NCBI RefSeq assembly: GCF_009730915.1
Contig: NC_052488.1
Location: 13,189,733-13,253,732, forward strand
Source: Dioscorea cayenensis subsp. rotundata
Taxonomy: Eukaryota > Streptophyta > Magnoliopsida > Dioscoreales > Dioscoreaceae
DNA: 64,000 bases
Direction of reading: 5' to 3'
Shown here: in pieces, positions 45,755 through 57,972 of the stretch
Layout of the letters: the number at the start of each line of letters is the position of its first letter
Numbering within the stretch: position 1 is the first letter of the stretch
The notes under the pieces: model-generated
What the model was told of the DNA's origin: nothing
The model's database searches: none
The model's input: the letters and a program-made list of their open reading frames with translations, nothing else
Made by a program: the position numbers and the translations under genes

Positions 45755-46520
45755 TGCACTGCATTTGATACGGCATTAATCAATTTACTATATTTGTACT
45801 TTTGGCATTGTATTTAGCACGGTATTAATAATTTACTATATTTATATTTTTGATACGGGATTTAGTACGGTGTTAATATATTATTATATTTATATTTTTG
45901 GCATCGTATTTGGCACGGTATTAATATATTATTCTATTTATATATTTTGCACTGTATTTGGTACCGTATTAATACATAAATATATTCGTATTTTTGGCAC
46001 AGTATTTGATATTGTGTTAATATATTATTATATTTATATTTTTGGCACAGTAATTGGCACGGTACTAATATATTATTATATTTATACTTTGGCACTATAT
46101 TTGGCACCTTATTAATATATAAATATATTTGTATTTTTGGCATGGTATAGTATATGGCACGGTATTAATATATTATTATATTTATATTTTTTGGCACTGT
46201 ATTTGGCACGGCATTAATATATTATTATATTTTATATTGTTGGCACGGTCTTAGTATATTATTATATTTTATATTGTTGGCACGGTATGTGGCATGGAAG
46301 TAATATAATATTATATTTATATTTTGGCATGGTATTTGACACGGTATCAATATACTATTATATTTGTATTTTGGCACGACATTTGGCACAGTATTAATAT
46401 ATTATTATATTTGAGTTTTTGGCACGGTATTTGGCACTGTAATAATATAATTATGTTTTTTAAAAAATATGTTTGGCACTGCATTTGGCACTTCATGTAA
46501 AATTATTAAATTTATATATT
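45755..46520. repeat. Minisatellite, ~48-bp unit, about 16 copies
   Basis: The unit combines two TTTGGCACNGTA words with an ATTAATATATTATTATATTTATA-like AT block. Copies diverge by a few bases and in length (about 44-50 bp). A long (AT)n tract precedes it (about 45630-45695). The open frame that crosses it is a by-product of the repeat. Confidence 0.85.
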
Positions 46521-47795
46521 TGGCAAGGTATTTGGCACGAAATTAAAAATATTTTTTTAAAAAAATCATATATTTGACATTGATTCTTAGTTCCGCATCA
46601 AATGTTGTAACAAATTTGTCACAATTTTGTTTTTGTGTCAATTTTACCGTGCCGATTTGGAAAAAAAAATTTTGTAGTGATATTTACCTATATCTTAATA
46701 ACTTTTTAATGGGGGGCATTTGTCATTTTTTTCAAAAAAAAAAAAAAATCCATATGCTGAAACAACCGAAATATTACAGTACACTACTACAAATAATATA
46801 ATAAACTCATTTTATATAGGTCTAAACAAAAAAATTTTGCTAATTATAATATGTAGAAAGGTAAAGATATTTTTTAACTAACATAACACAAAATATTTAT
46901 TTTTTTAATTTACTGAGAAAACAATATTTTTTTAATATATTAAAATTCTAAGTACATCTGAATAAAGATGATAATTATGGGAATCAAATTGTTGTAAGAG
47001 GTTGAGTTCCCTTGGTAAATTCAGGAGATGATTTTTATCATAAAATGAGGGAATGTCATGAGTGTTTAGAGAAGCACCAAGATGAAAATAAAATTGAGCA
47101 AATGGCAATATAATAAAATAACCAAATGACTTAGCATAGTTAGAGTAATTTTTTTTTTTAAATAAATTGATAACTACTTTTATTTAATGGTCTAAGCTAT
47201 AATAAGGTTTCCAATAATTCAGATAAAAAGACCTTGGAGCATGCTAGAGGCTAGGCAATCTTGAACAAAAATAAATAAGTAAGAAGGTAAAATGATAATT
47301 TCATATAAACATCGATGTTTGAGGTATAAATTTAAAACAATAGTTTTTTTTAGGCATTGATATGATTCTAAAACTTTATTACCCTGAATATGTACTTTAA
47401 AGTTATTTTTCCATTAATTAATCACTTCAATTCAAATAGTAGGAAAGCAATTAATAATTAAATTTTAAAATATTAGTTGATAAGTTTTACTTATTGATTT
47501 TAAATTTAAAGTTAGTGTTATGCCATGCAGCATCAGATTCATCACAATTAGAATGCAGTATGATATTTTAATAACTAAATAAGTTGTCATTTACATAAAC
47601 ATAAACCATATTCAGAATATTTTACAACATTTACAGGTCTTGCAAATAACTAAATACAACACATTTACATTCAGTGCCTCAAACCAATCTTGGTTCAGAA
47701 CCATGGTTTGCCTCCGTAAACTTTTAACATCATAGATTTAACATCCTAACAGCCAAACTCAGTAACTTTTTTTCCCTTTTTTTTTCTGTTTTTGT
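46521..47795. other. AT-rich spacer downstream of the F-box gene
   Basis: Homopolymer tracts (for example A13 near 46737-46750) and AT-rich sequence only. The 3' untranslated part of the F-box gene presumably occupies the last few hundred bases, around 47550-47795. Confidence 0.5.
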
Positions 47796-50700
47796 CTACA
47801 TGATATCATTTGTCGTGAATTCATCATATCCACATTGATCACATACAAACAATGCCGGTGAGGATCCTCGGAAATTTATGTGGCCTTTGCAGTATGGACG
47901 GTTGCACAAGCTGCATTTCGGAAGTTGAAGCCAACAATCAATGCACAAGAGATGCGCACAGATTGTTTCCTCTCCAAGTTCTTCAAAATCGATGCAACCT
48001 CCGCACTCTTGACACCTTGCAATGCAGAAGAAGCATCCTCTGCATACGGACCATCGGTACTTCATCGACCTGAAGAGTGGGAAAAGAAGTATGAGCGGGA
48101 AATCAGAAGCCTTGGAAACTAGCCATTAGTTATTAGCTATATAATTGCACTTTGAAAATGCTGACCATAAAGTACTAGAGTTGAAGACGTCGCCAAACCA
48201 AAGTTACCAACCTGCAATTCTCTCTTGTGCAATCAAAGACCAACCCTGCATTATTACACTTGGGACAGATATCCATATCAATTGGGCGGTCATCGTTGTC
48301 ATTAAGTGGGAGAGACATCCAGTGATTATAGACTGATGGCTTTGAACATTGTGGATGATCATTTATGCCAAGATAATAGTTTAGACTGTCAAGATGATCT
48401 CTTGATATGTTACAAAGACCTCGGAGACGGAGACGTTTAAGTTTGCCCTTTCGCTCACTAAGCCGTTGTACTACGCTGACCACACCATCCGCAGTCAAAT
48501 ATGTGCAGCCAGGTATGAAAAGCTGTAGAAAAAAGTTATAAATCAATCAAATAGCTACATTTAATTGCTGGAAAAAAAATTTCTGTTCTGTCAGAAGAAT
48601 CCTTTATTATATCTTTAACATTAAATTTTTAGGCGAACAAACACGTATAAACATTACGGATTACAGTCTAAAAATAAAGAATAAATTAATTAAAGATATA
48701 TTCTACCCTTAAAATATCTTTAAAACTTTAACAGGAGGAAAATGTGTTGATTCAAAGTGTGATTGAGAAAAGTGTACTCTCTATATTCATTCATCTAAGA
48801 ATGGATTTGAAGAAGGAATGCACAGATATGGCAAAATTATCAGTTGCAAGGTATTGAGATAAGATTGCTGTACACTCCAAGTGGACGTCATGACTTTTAA
48901 GTTATCAGTGTAAGGGAAGTTATGGTTGAAACGAAGATAGACGTGCGATTGTATGGAACTGTGTTAAGCAGGGTTAAGTAATACAATGACAGAAGTCAGA
49001 AGCATGTCTATAGCTGCAATGATATGCTCACTTCTGGCAAGAGGAGGATAAGAAAAAGATTAAGGTGGTGCAGAGGAAATATGGTGAGCAGTACCATGCA
49101 CTTCTGCTCAATCTAGCGGCCATAAATTTAGGGTGTGAACCCAAACCCTGCGGTCGTAATGGCAGTCATCAAGATTTATTTTGATCCGATTGGTATACTA
49201 GGATGATGAGAAACAGATGGTTACCTCTAAAAGATTGCACAAGAGTTGGACAAGAAAAGCCCCAGTTTAGTCAGTTATGCATGGGATTTTTATTGACAAA
49301 TATTTGGCTGTTAGAGCTCAAACCTTTAAAAAGGAAAGATGTGGATGAAAGGAGTTAAAGATAACCTTGCAGAATTGGATCATGGTTGCTAAGGAAATTT
49401 CAAAGATAAAATTTTCTTAAGGACTGATGAATTATAACATCCTAAACTTTCAGGGACTCTTTTTTGTAAATTTTGCGACTTTTTGGTGGCAGTTTTCTTA
49501 GGACTGCAATATAACTTTTCCAGGACCAGAGAGCAATGGTTGTTCCTGGAAATTCTACAGGTTTACTCATTTGAAGGGAGTTATCAGAGTTGCTCTGGTG
49601 GAGTTATCATTTCTGTGGCATATCGGAATGTTCAGGATTGTAGTAAAATTGTTGGGTGTACAATTGCCACAAGATGAAAAGCGTAAATTTCTTTTATGGT
49701 AGTGCACACCATAGTAAGTCTTTGCGGTCAATTACTATAGCCACTACAACCGATTACCATGTTATTCAAAGCAACTGCAATGAACTGAATGGGACAGGAA
49801 ACTAATATCATCATAAGATCTCATACACATAGCAGCCTAAACAGCCCAAGGCTTTTTCTATGAATTAATTAATCAATTGTTTGAGATCAAGGGAAAGGTT
49901 TATCTACAATTTCAGGACTCCAACTAAGTGGATTTATCAAACAAAATAGACAGATAAAGAGCGTAATGAGAGAAAAAGAAGTTTGACAATAAAGAACGAT
50001 GAGAGGAAGAAAATGTAAACCTAGACTATCACAATTAAAGTTCCAAAGCACTGGTGGAGAAGAAATAACAGAAATAGTATACAATTACTCCCACTATCAA
50101 GGAACCAACAATAACTCTAAGATGAAAATTAGCGAACCTTTCAACGTTTCATCAAGTAAAGAAAGATTATCTTTAGTTGCATCAAAACCTCATTAAAAAA
50201 ATTCAGCGTCCAAGTAAACTTGTGCTCATGGATAGTAGGAGCACCTCAAATTTTTTATTACTAGAGAAAGAACCCTATACAATTCTTAAGATCTCTTACT
50301 CTGAACTCCCTGCAATACTCTTATGAAGTTAAAAAAAGAATTATCATAATCTACACCCAAATCACTTCCTTAAAGCATTTGCAATCATGCAAAATCAGAT
50401 AAATGGTCTGTTCTAGCAGCATAGGTAAGTTAATACAGACAATGGTAACATTCATTTTAATTTGAACATATTCATCAAAATCCTTCAACCATTCATCTTT
50501 TCACAGTTAAAAAAAAAAAACTTTTCCCACACATTATACGCTGCATTGTTTCTTTAACATTTCAACATTTCATGACTATTTCATTTACTACAATGCCACA
50601 TATGACAAAAGCGTCATAGAAATGGTCTATCATGTATGCTATTTTTAGGAATTAGGAACATATTTCTTCACTTCCCTGAGATGAAACAGATGATTCACAA

Positions 50701-51604
50701 ACAGAAATAGCGGTTTGGCAGAATGAAGAAAATCATATCGATAATTGAAAGAAAGAAATCTACTCATGAAAATTGCTTTTGTTTCTCTACATCATTTCCA
50801 TTATTCTGCAGTCCATCTCAATTTCACACACATCTCAGGGAATCTCAAACAGAATGAAAGCCTAATCCATCTACCCCAGCGGTTTAGGGAATAACCTACA
50901 ACAATCTTGCTTTTCCATCAACTCCCACAGAAAAAAAAATTAAGTGAAAGTTTTCCTGTGTTCTGCCCAAAAAGACATCAACTTTACACATTAAAAATGT
51001 ACGGAAGTCATGATTCTTTTCTAACCACCAAGCAATACCACTTACCTCCTTCTGATCAAGAAAAAAGTTACAGGTTTGCACTCGCTAGGTATCTATCTTG
51101 TATAAACTTTTCATAAAGAATTAAAGACCAATTCTAGCAAAAGCATCAAGCTTTTGACATCAAATCCAAACGTATCATAATCCAAGACCAAAAAAAAAAT
51201 CCAATAAAACTGAATTAAGATCCTCAAAGAAAACAGCATGAGAAACAGACCTCAGAGATGGTGGGGTTCCGATCGATGACCTGAAGGAGACCAGCATCAG
51301 TGATTTTCCAGCAATCCAAGAGGGCCAAGGACTTGAGGGCGCCACCAGCCCTGGAGGTGAGCTCCAAAAGAGCATCGTCCGTGAGTCTCCCACTGAGCGG
51401 CGGCTCAACGGTGATGCGCATCCACAGTAAGCGGTCACCAGCGATGGCTTCGCGGAACAACCTGCAGACGCTCTGGAAGGCCAGCAGGTCCGGCAGGCGG
51501 AGGTAGCCGAGGACCAGGAAGAGCGCGGCGTGGGGATCCATAGCAGGGAGAGCTGGATCTGAAGCATTGAGGAGCATGGGATCAGAGACGTCGGAATTCT
51601 CCAT
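47796..51604 (-). CDS. F-box protein, SKIP14-like, three exons, 312 aa
   Basis: Exons on the minus strand: 51604-51251, 48522-48212, 48069-47796; 939 nt with phases 0 and 2 agreeing. An upstream in-frame ATG at 51622 would add six residues; the inner ATG (MENSDVSD) is preferred by resemblance. The F-box lies at about residues 27-70 (LFLVLGYLRLPDLLAFQSVC, then LFREAIAGDRLLWMRI) and would bind SKP1 in an SCF ubiquitin ligase. Leucine-rich-repeat-like units follow (LTDDALLELTSRAG, LALLDCWKITDAGLLQV, LFIPGCTYLTADGVV). The C-terminal 100 residues hold some 19 cysteines in CxxC pairs (CPKCNNAG, CRGCFFC, CQECGGC, CSLCNRPYC, CDQCGYDE), a probable zinc-binding module as in Arabidopsis SKIP14. Intron 1 is 2.7 kb. 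The promoter is crowded by the TIR element at 51800. Confidence 0.88.
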
Positions 51605-51852
51605 CTGGTGACAGGTTCTCATTTTGTGAAATAATAAAATGGAGTTTTATGTATTTATGGGTTGCCAGAAATTACCCTAAAATATCTCGGCAACAAAGAG
51701 TGAGATTTTTTATTATTTTTAAAACATTCGCAAGAAATATAGTTTTTATGGTTTTTTTTTTATATAAAAAACCACTCCCGACAAGAATATTTTTTTAAAG
51801 TATAATACCCTTATAGTCCCTGTATTATATTAAAAATGTCTTTTTAGTCCTT

Positions 51853-52212
51853 CTAATATGTTTTTATCTGTGTAAAGTCCCTGTATAGATCCATACTAAT
51901 CACATCTTGATCCAAACTAATCGAGTCATCCTCCTCCGTCTCTGCCATTGGGCTCCCATTCCTCAACTCATAGAACTTCCCTAAATCAAGCTCCCTCCCG
52001 CACTCGTCGTCAATCTGTGGAGGATCTGGCACTGAAGGTATCTCCAACTCTGAATCAACCTCCTCTCCCCACTCATCTGTGATTCTTGGCACATTAAATG
52101 ATGCATCGTTCTCAGGATCGGAATCAGGGCAATCATAGAAACAAATAAGGGGAGGGTTATTAAGGTTCCAGGCGAAAAGTGGAAGATGCGGGGAGACTAA
52201 GAGAGACGCCAT
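51853..52212 (-). CDS. Acidic hypothetical protein, 119 aa, inside the TIR element
   Basis: ATG at 52212 (context CTAACAATGGCGTC) opens a frame starting MASLLVSPHLPLFAWNLNNP, then an acidic run with Asp/Glu/Pro-rich repeats (DEWGEEVDSELEIP, VPDPPQIDDECGRELDLG). The last 14 codons lie in the left TIR, so the C-terminus is chimeric with transposon sequence. I do not recognise the family. GC content is higher than the flanks, which suits a captured host exon. Confidence 0.4.
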   Translation of the reverse strand: MASLLVSPHLPLFAWNLNNPPLICFYDCPDSDPENDASFNVPRITDEWGEEVDSELEIPSVPDPPQIDDECGRELDLGKFYELRNGSPMAETEEDDSISLDQDVISMDLYRDFTQIKTY

Positions 52213-52374
52213 TGTTAGTAGTCACCAGAGCAAGCTCTACAATGGCGGTGGGTTCCTATGTAGAATCGTAGATAATTCTTAATGTTTTTTCATTCCACAC
52301 CCTAAAAATTACCAAAATTATACATTACTATCTTACAAATTACCTCGGGATTAGCAGCATCTCAAATCAACCAA

Positions 52375-52725
52375 ATGGTCAATAACCTATCTCCCTCACA
52401 CACAAATCTTATAAAACCTTGGACATTAGGGATTGAAGAAGGATTTTCGTATGTCTTCAGCAATTGTGAAGGGATTCATATTGGCGACCGCGGAGAATTT
52501 AGCAAGGAACAAGCCAGTAGTGCTATCACTGTATTATCAAATACTAAGAAACCTGACCTCGCCCCAACTCTCCTCTCTCTTGCTTCACGTCTAGCCAAGA
52601 AAGCTGAAGCACAAGTCATCTTCCTGTTTGGATCTGAGAAACGCTCTCTCCATAACATTGTCGACCTTATCGATGCTGCCCAACATTCTCTCTCCAAGCT
52701 CTACAAAAGAGGTCGTCTCTCTTAG
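52375..52725 (+). CDS. Hypothetical protein fragment, 116 aa, inside the TIR element
   Basis: The frame from ATG 52375 reads MVNNLSPSHTNLIKPWTLGI, then FSNCEGIHIGDRGEF, LAPTLLSLASRLAKKAEAQV and a closing LYKRGRLS. It also stays open upstream to about 52336 (SGLAASQINQ), so the ATG may not be the true beginning and the piece may be an exon. Composition is protein-like, with helical, Leu/Ala/Lys-rich segments. I cannot name it. A (CAT)n repeat follows the stop at about 52730-52750. Confidence 0.4.
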   Translation: MVNNLSPSHTNLIKPWTLGIEEGFSYVFSNCEGIHIGDRGEFSKEQASSAITVLSNTKKPDLAPTLLSLASRLAKKAEAQVIFLFGSEKRSLHNIVDLIDAAQHSLSKLYKRGRLS

Positions 52726-52932
52726 ATCAACATCATCATCATCATCATCAAAATCTTCTTTTTTCTCTCTTTTGTTTTCCAAACAATGTTATTCAGCAAT
52801 AAAAACTTGGAATGATGTTTATTCTCGTGTTTGTTCTTGTAATAAGGTTGTACATTTGGAATTCAAAAGAAAATATTGTAAATAATTAAGCTTTTTTCGG
52901 CTAGAAAATAGAGAAGCCATCAAATTGGATAC

Positions 52933-53078
52933 CTTTGCCCATGGGGCAAGCGGTGAGGTCACAGTGCTCGCCACGAGTCCCCCACCAGCCCAGCGAGAAG
53001 TAGAGCAGCACGGCCATAAATGCCACTCCAGCACCCAATGCAGCATCCGATGCCGGAGGCAGAGAAGGATGACCCGAT
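52933..53078 (-). pseudogene. Exon fragment with a transmembrane segment, inside the TIR element
   Basis: The minus strand reads SLPPASDAALGAGVAFMAVL then LYFSLGWWGTRGEHCDL and TACPMGKG before a donor GGCAAAG|GTATCC. A hydrophobic helix of about 20 residues is followed by a Cys-containing loop. GC content is markedly above the surroundings. Upstream the frame closes at once, so only part of an exon is present. I do not recognise the source gene. Confidence 0.35.
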
Positions 53079-53475
53079 TAGTTTGGAACTGGATCCAATT
53101 AGCACGAATCTGGATCCGATAGGTTAATTACTCAATTAATCAGCCCATTGAATATTTTATTAATATTTTAAACATATTAAATGCCATATCATCCTATAAG
53201 AAAAAAAAAATGACCTCCACTATGAGGAGGGACTCATTTGACACGAAATGAAAAATACAGGGACTCTATGAGGACAAAAAATATCAGAGGGACTAAATGG
53301 GCACTTTGGGTATAATACATTGACTATCCAGGGTATTATACCTTTTTTTACTTATAAAGTGAAGGCATACACAAATGATGAATTGATAACTCAATTCACA
53401 TATGTCCTCACCTTTTATGAGTTAAGGTATGAATTCGTCTCTTTGGTAAACATATAAATGGATAGAAAGAATACT

Positions 53476-53998
53476 CACATATCTCCTTCAAATTGCATGC
53501 CAAACAAACTGAAAATGATGAAGAACACCATTGTCTTCAATCCTGCAAGATGGAAGATATCATTCTCTTCCACGCCATGATTGAGACCAACTACAAATGA
53601 GAAGAAGAACAGGAGCAAGAATAAGAACAAGGTTTATAGAAGAAGAAAAGAAGAAATCTCATTGACGTATAAAAAAGAATACAACTGGAACAAGAGCTAT
53701 ATTTAGCCTTTGTTCTTCATACACAACCAAAGGAAAATAACAACCATAACAACCTCGCTGATGTGGCCTCAACTAATCCACATCAGCATAACTAACTCTG
53801 CAAATCAACCAAGTTAGTTTAACTCACATGTTGGTCACGTGACACTGTAATAAAATTGAATGAATGGCTATAATGAAAACAGAACATAAGCTTCATAACA
53901 TAAAGCTTGTAATACACAGATGCAAGGCTCTGAATTGAAATCTTCTTCTCCTTTTCCTTTTGTGTTCTATGATAAATTTAGCTTCGTGATTTCTCCAA
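53476..53998 (-). repeat. 3' LTR of the old copia element
   Basis: It matches 57973-58503 along its length, for example AAACTGAAAATGATGAAGA at both. Exact ends are uncertain by a few bases. Confidence 0.8.
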
Positions 53999-54197
53999 TA
54001 TCCCCCCGCAAGTTGAAGGGTTTATAAGTTATGACACACCCAACTTGGATAAGATGTCGTGATGGTGAGGCCCTGATAGAGGCTTTGTGAAGATATCTGC
54101 TAATTGAAGTTGAGAAGGCACATGTTGCAGAGAAATGAGCCCAGCCTGAAGTTGTTCACACACATAATGGCAATCTAATTTAATGTGTTTGGTTCTC

Positions 54198-57100
54198 TCA
54201 TGAAAGACAGGATTTTTGGCAATGTGTATAGCTAACTGCCTGGTTATAACATTTGAGAGAAATTGGTGTAACTAAGGGAACTGTTAGCTTTGTCAGTAAT
54301 CTAGTAAGCCAAGAGAGCTTTGCATAAACTCTTCTTATGGACCGGTATTTAGCTTCAGCAGAATACAAGGCAATAGTAGCTTGCTTCTTAAATTTCCATG
54401 ACAAAGGAGAATTTCTAAAACTAATAAAGAAGCCAATGACAGAGTGTCTTGTTTGAGGACATGAAGCCCAATCTGAGCAATAAAAGACCTGTAATTGATA
54501 TGAAGAAGTAGATCACATAATTATTCCTTGATTGGGGTTGGACTTCAGATATTTGAGAACATGTAAGGCTGAATCCATATGAGCTGTAGAAGGTTTGGAC
54601 ATAAATTGACTGAGATATTGTACTGAAAATGCTAGATCTGGTCCTGTGTTGATGAGATAATTTAATTTTCCCACTAATCTTATGTAAATTATAGGATAAC
54701 CAATCTGGCTTTGTATTTCTCCACACTCCCATCTGCCTTATGCTTCATTTTATAGACCCATTTACAGCTTATAGGTCTCTTTCCCTTTGGTAAAGTAACC
54801 AGTTTCCATGTATGATTATCATTAAAAGCTGTAAACCCATTAAGATCCATCATTGCAGTTCTCCATGCAGGATCTTGTACTGCTTCCTCATATATTTGTG
54901 GCTCAATAGTATTGGATAGTAAAACAAGCATTTTTTTGATGTTGTTGTGATAAAGAAGAAAAACAAATATGTTTTGGAAAGCAGTGATTAGTAATAGTAT
55001 GGCTACAATTAACTTGGCAAGGAGAATGAGAAGAATTCTGGGAACAATTAGTTCTGATTGTGTTACAAACATAATATTTCAAGTAAGAAGGAGCATTATG
55101 ACTTCTAACTGATCTTCTAACAGGATTGTTGATCAAAAAATATTGATTTGAACTAATAGGAGAAGGATATGTCGATGAAATAAGGGATGGTGAAGGTAAA
55201 TTTGGTGATGTGTTATCAAAAAATTTTGAATGAGGCGGCCTTTGAATAGAATTAGATTCAAAATTGTCTTGGACAGACATGGGGGAGTAAAAAGGAAGAG
55301 TGTTATCAGTGGTATTGAGTTTGTGAAAAGGGAAAACTGTCTCATGAAAAATTACATTTCTAGAAATAGTTACTTCCATTGTGTTGAGGATCAAAACTTT
55401 GTAACCTTTCTTGCCAAAAGGATAGCCAATGAAGATAGAAGCCTGAGCTATAGATTGGAATTTGTCTCTAGACTTATCATTATTGGTCACATAACAAAAG
55501 CAGCCAAATGACTAAGATGTGAGTTATTTGGTGGAGATCCAAATAGGATTTCAAATGGTGTTTTGTTTTTCAAAACTTTAGAGGGAAATCTGTTGATCAA
55601 ATACGTAGTAGTAAGTACACAATCTCCCCAATACTTGGTTGGCAGTTTTGATTGGAAAAGGAGAGCTCTAGAGGTTTCTAAAAGGTGTTTGTGTTTTCTT
55701 TCAACCACCCCATTTTGTTGTGGGGTGTAGGTACATGTAGTTTGATGATTGATTCCTTTTTCTGTAAATAAATTTTTTAAGCCCCCAAAGCTTCCCAATT
55801 TAAAAGCATTATCAGTTCTAATTTTTTTAATTCTAATTTGAAATTGTGTTTAAATCATATGAACAAAATTTTTCAAGGTGTAACTTGCATCCCTCTTGAT
55901 TCATAAAAGAAAAGTCCATGTGGATCTATTGAAGTCATCTACAATACTGAGAAAAAATCTAAAACCCTCATTTGTCATTGTATGGTAAGGTCCCCAGGTG
56001 TCAACATGTATGAGATCAAAAATGTAATGGATTTGATATTACTATGAGGAAAGGGCAATCTATGTTGCTTAGCTTGTGGACAAACATTGCAAATTGTCAT
56101 AGAGTCTGAATTTTTACTAGAGCTTTACAAAGAAAGGAGTTTTATTTTCTTCAATGGAAGATGACCCAATCTATTGTGCCAAAGTTCAAATTCAGTGGAA
56201 TTACAAGAAGGGATATAATTGTTTGGAAACAAAGAACAAGAAGATAGTAAATAGCTTTGTGAACAATTTGTTTTTGAACAATCAACTTTTGAAGTCAGAG
56301 ATATGTTCTCCATTGGAATAGCTTCCTTACTTGATGTGTGAAGAAGGTACAAGCCTTTACAAGCCTTACCAAGAACCAGAGGTCCTTTCAGTAAAAGGTC
56401 CTGTAAAATGCAGAATTCAAAAGTAAAGGTTACATTGCAACTAAATTGTTGAATCAACTTAGTACGAGAGAGTAGATTGAAGTGGAAATCAGGAACAAAA
56501 ACAACTTGGTCAATAGACAAATTATTTGCAAGAGCAACTATAGCAATATGAGAGACAAATTTTGAAACTAGTGGGAAGAGTGACTTGATAAGGTTTGGGT
56601 AAAATAAGAAGAGATTGAAAACATGAGAGATCATGGCACATATGGTCAGAAGCCCCAGTATCAACTATCCAGGATTTGTGAAAAATGGAATGCTTGCTTG
56701 TACTATTAAATACATGTGAGCTATTATTTTTTAGGAAAGTTCAGTTGTAATACTTGCCATAGTAGTAAAGGTAGTCACCAAATTCACATTCCTAGCTGCT
56801 TCATCAGCTGTTGAGAGGAGTTTTTGGAAGAATTGTCATTGAGAAAAATCTTCAGTTTGTGCAATTGGGTTGTGGTTAATTCAGGAATGTGTGAATACTA
56901 TGAAGCAGACAAGATTTTTGCATTATTTCCCTGAGAAGAAGCAACCAATCTATTCCCAGTCTCATTATTTCTCCGAGAATTAGGAAAGTCATGCAACTTG
57001 AAACATTTGTCTTTGTTGTGACCAGTTTTCTTGCAGTACTCACAGACAATTATTCTAAAATCTGATTTGTTTCTAAAGGTAAATTGAGGTGCATGCTTTG

Positions 57101-57648
57101 CTAAAAAATTTCCAGAGGAAAATCTTGCATTCATAGATACAACATCTGAATTCAACTGCATAGTAGAAGAAATTTGTCTTTGCTTTTCTTCTTGGATTGA
57201 AATAGACTAAGCCTCTCTGACAGAAGACAAAGGGTTCATCATTAAAATGTTGCCACTTGTTGCAGTATAGCTCTTATTCAACCCTATCAATAACTGAACC
57301 AATTTTGACTTTTATTCATATTTCTTTTGTTCAACTCCTAAACCACATTCATGCCATTTAAACACTGAATTCATCCCATAGCTTTTTTATTTTGGTAAAA
57401 TAGGATGTAATAGAGCCATCTCCTTGGTAGACTTGACTAAGATCCTTCTGCAGTTGAAGCAAGAGAGATCCATTCAACTGCCTAAATCTTTCTTCCAATT
57501 CCAACCATATATCTATAGTTGTTTTCATATAAACTACACTTCCAGATATATCACTGGTAAGACCACTCAAGATCCATGAGATGACCATACTACTAAATCT
57601 CTCCCAGTTTTGCAGATCAGTAGAATCAAGTACACTTGGTTCTTGCAA
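54198..57648 (-). pseudogene. Internal region of the old copia element (gag, integrase, RT, RNase H parts)
   Basis: On the minus strand: gag about 57648-56898 with a zinc knuckle (CEYCKKTGHNKDKCF), pre-integrase about 56664-56125 (ELWHNRLGHLPLKKI), integrase about 55798-55487 ([20 protein letters not shown]) and its C-terminal block (SIFIGYPFGKKGYKV), RT start about 55072-54689 (WKLVTLPKGKRPISCKWVYK), and RNase H near 54404-54300 (ALYSAEAKYRSI). It is a fossil with many breaks. Confidence 0.85.
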
Positions 57649-57972
57649 GAATCATTTGCAAAAACCAATTTGTTCTTGGCTGTCAAAGCTATTTCCATGG
57701 TTCTTCTCTAAACACCATAGCCAATACCATAAAATGTTTTGGAAACTGACATCATACTAGGATTATTAGAAGATTGGAGGAATAAGATATTAGAAGGATC
57801 CATTGGAGATCTCTCAACAGTAAAATGATCTTCAGACATAAGATCTAAAAGCTAGAGTAAAGAAAACTCTCAAGAACCGGTACCAACTTAAATAGAAAGC
57901 CTTCAACCTCAAGATCAAGATGAAAACCAAACCAAGACATAAAGAAAACTCAGATTGAGAGCTCTGATACCA

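Larger units (their letters stand above)
51800..53341. mobile_element. TIR element with gene fragments (Mutator-like or Pack-type candidate), 1.54 kb
   Basis: The left end GTATAATACCCTTATAGTCC (51800) and the right end, read on the minus strand, GTATAATACCCTGGATAGTC (53341) begin inverted repeats alignable for about 90 bp, with shared TTTAGTCC and AGAGTCCCTGTAT words. Between them are no transposase genes but three coding-like fragments: 51853-52212 (minus), 52375-52725 (plus) and about 52933-53078 (minus). The A/T-rich flanks prevent a safe target-duplication call. Elements with long TIRs and foreign gene pieces are typical of Pack-MULEs. The superfamily is inference. Confidence 0.65.

Noticed and set aside
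45870-46143. Tyr/Ile-rich frames on both strands near 46,000
   Set aside because: They are by-products of the 48-bp minisatellite; the repeated protein pattern mirrors the DNA unit.
48145-48336. Plus-strand frame over F-box exon 2
   Set aside because: It is antisense to the Cys-rich exon, which has matching splice sites and homology.
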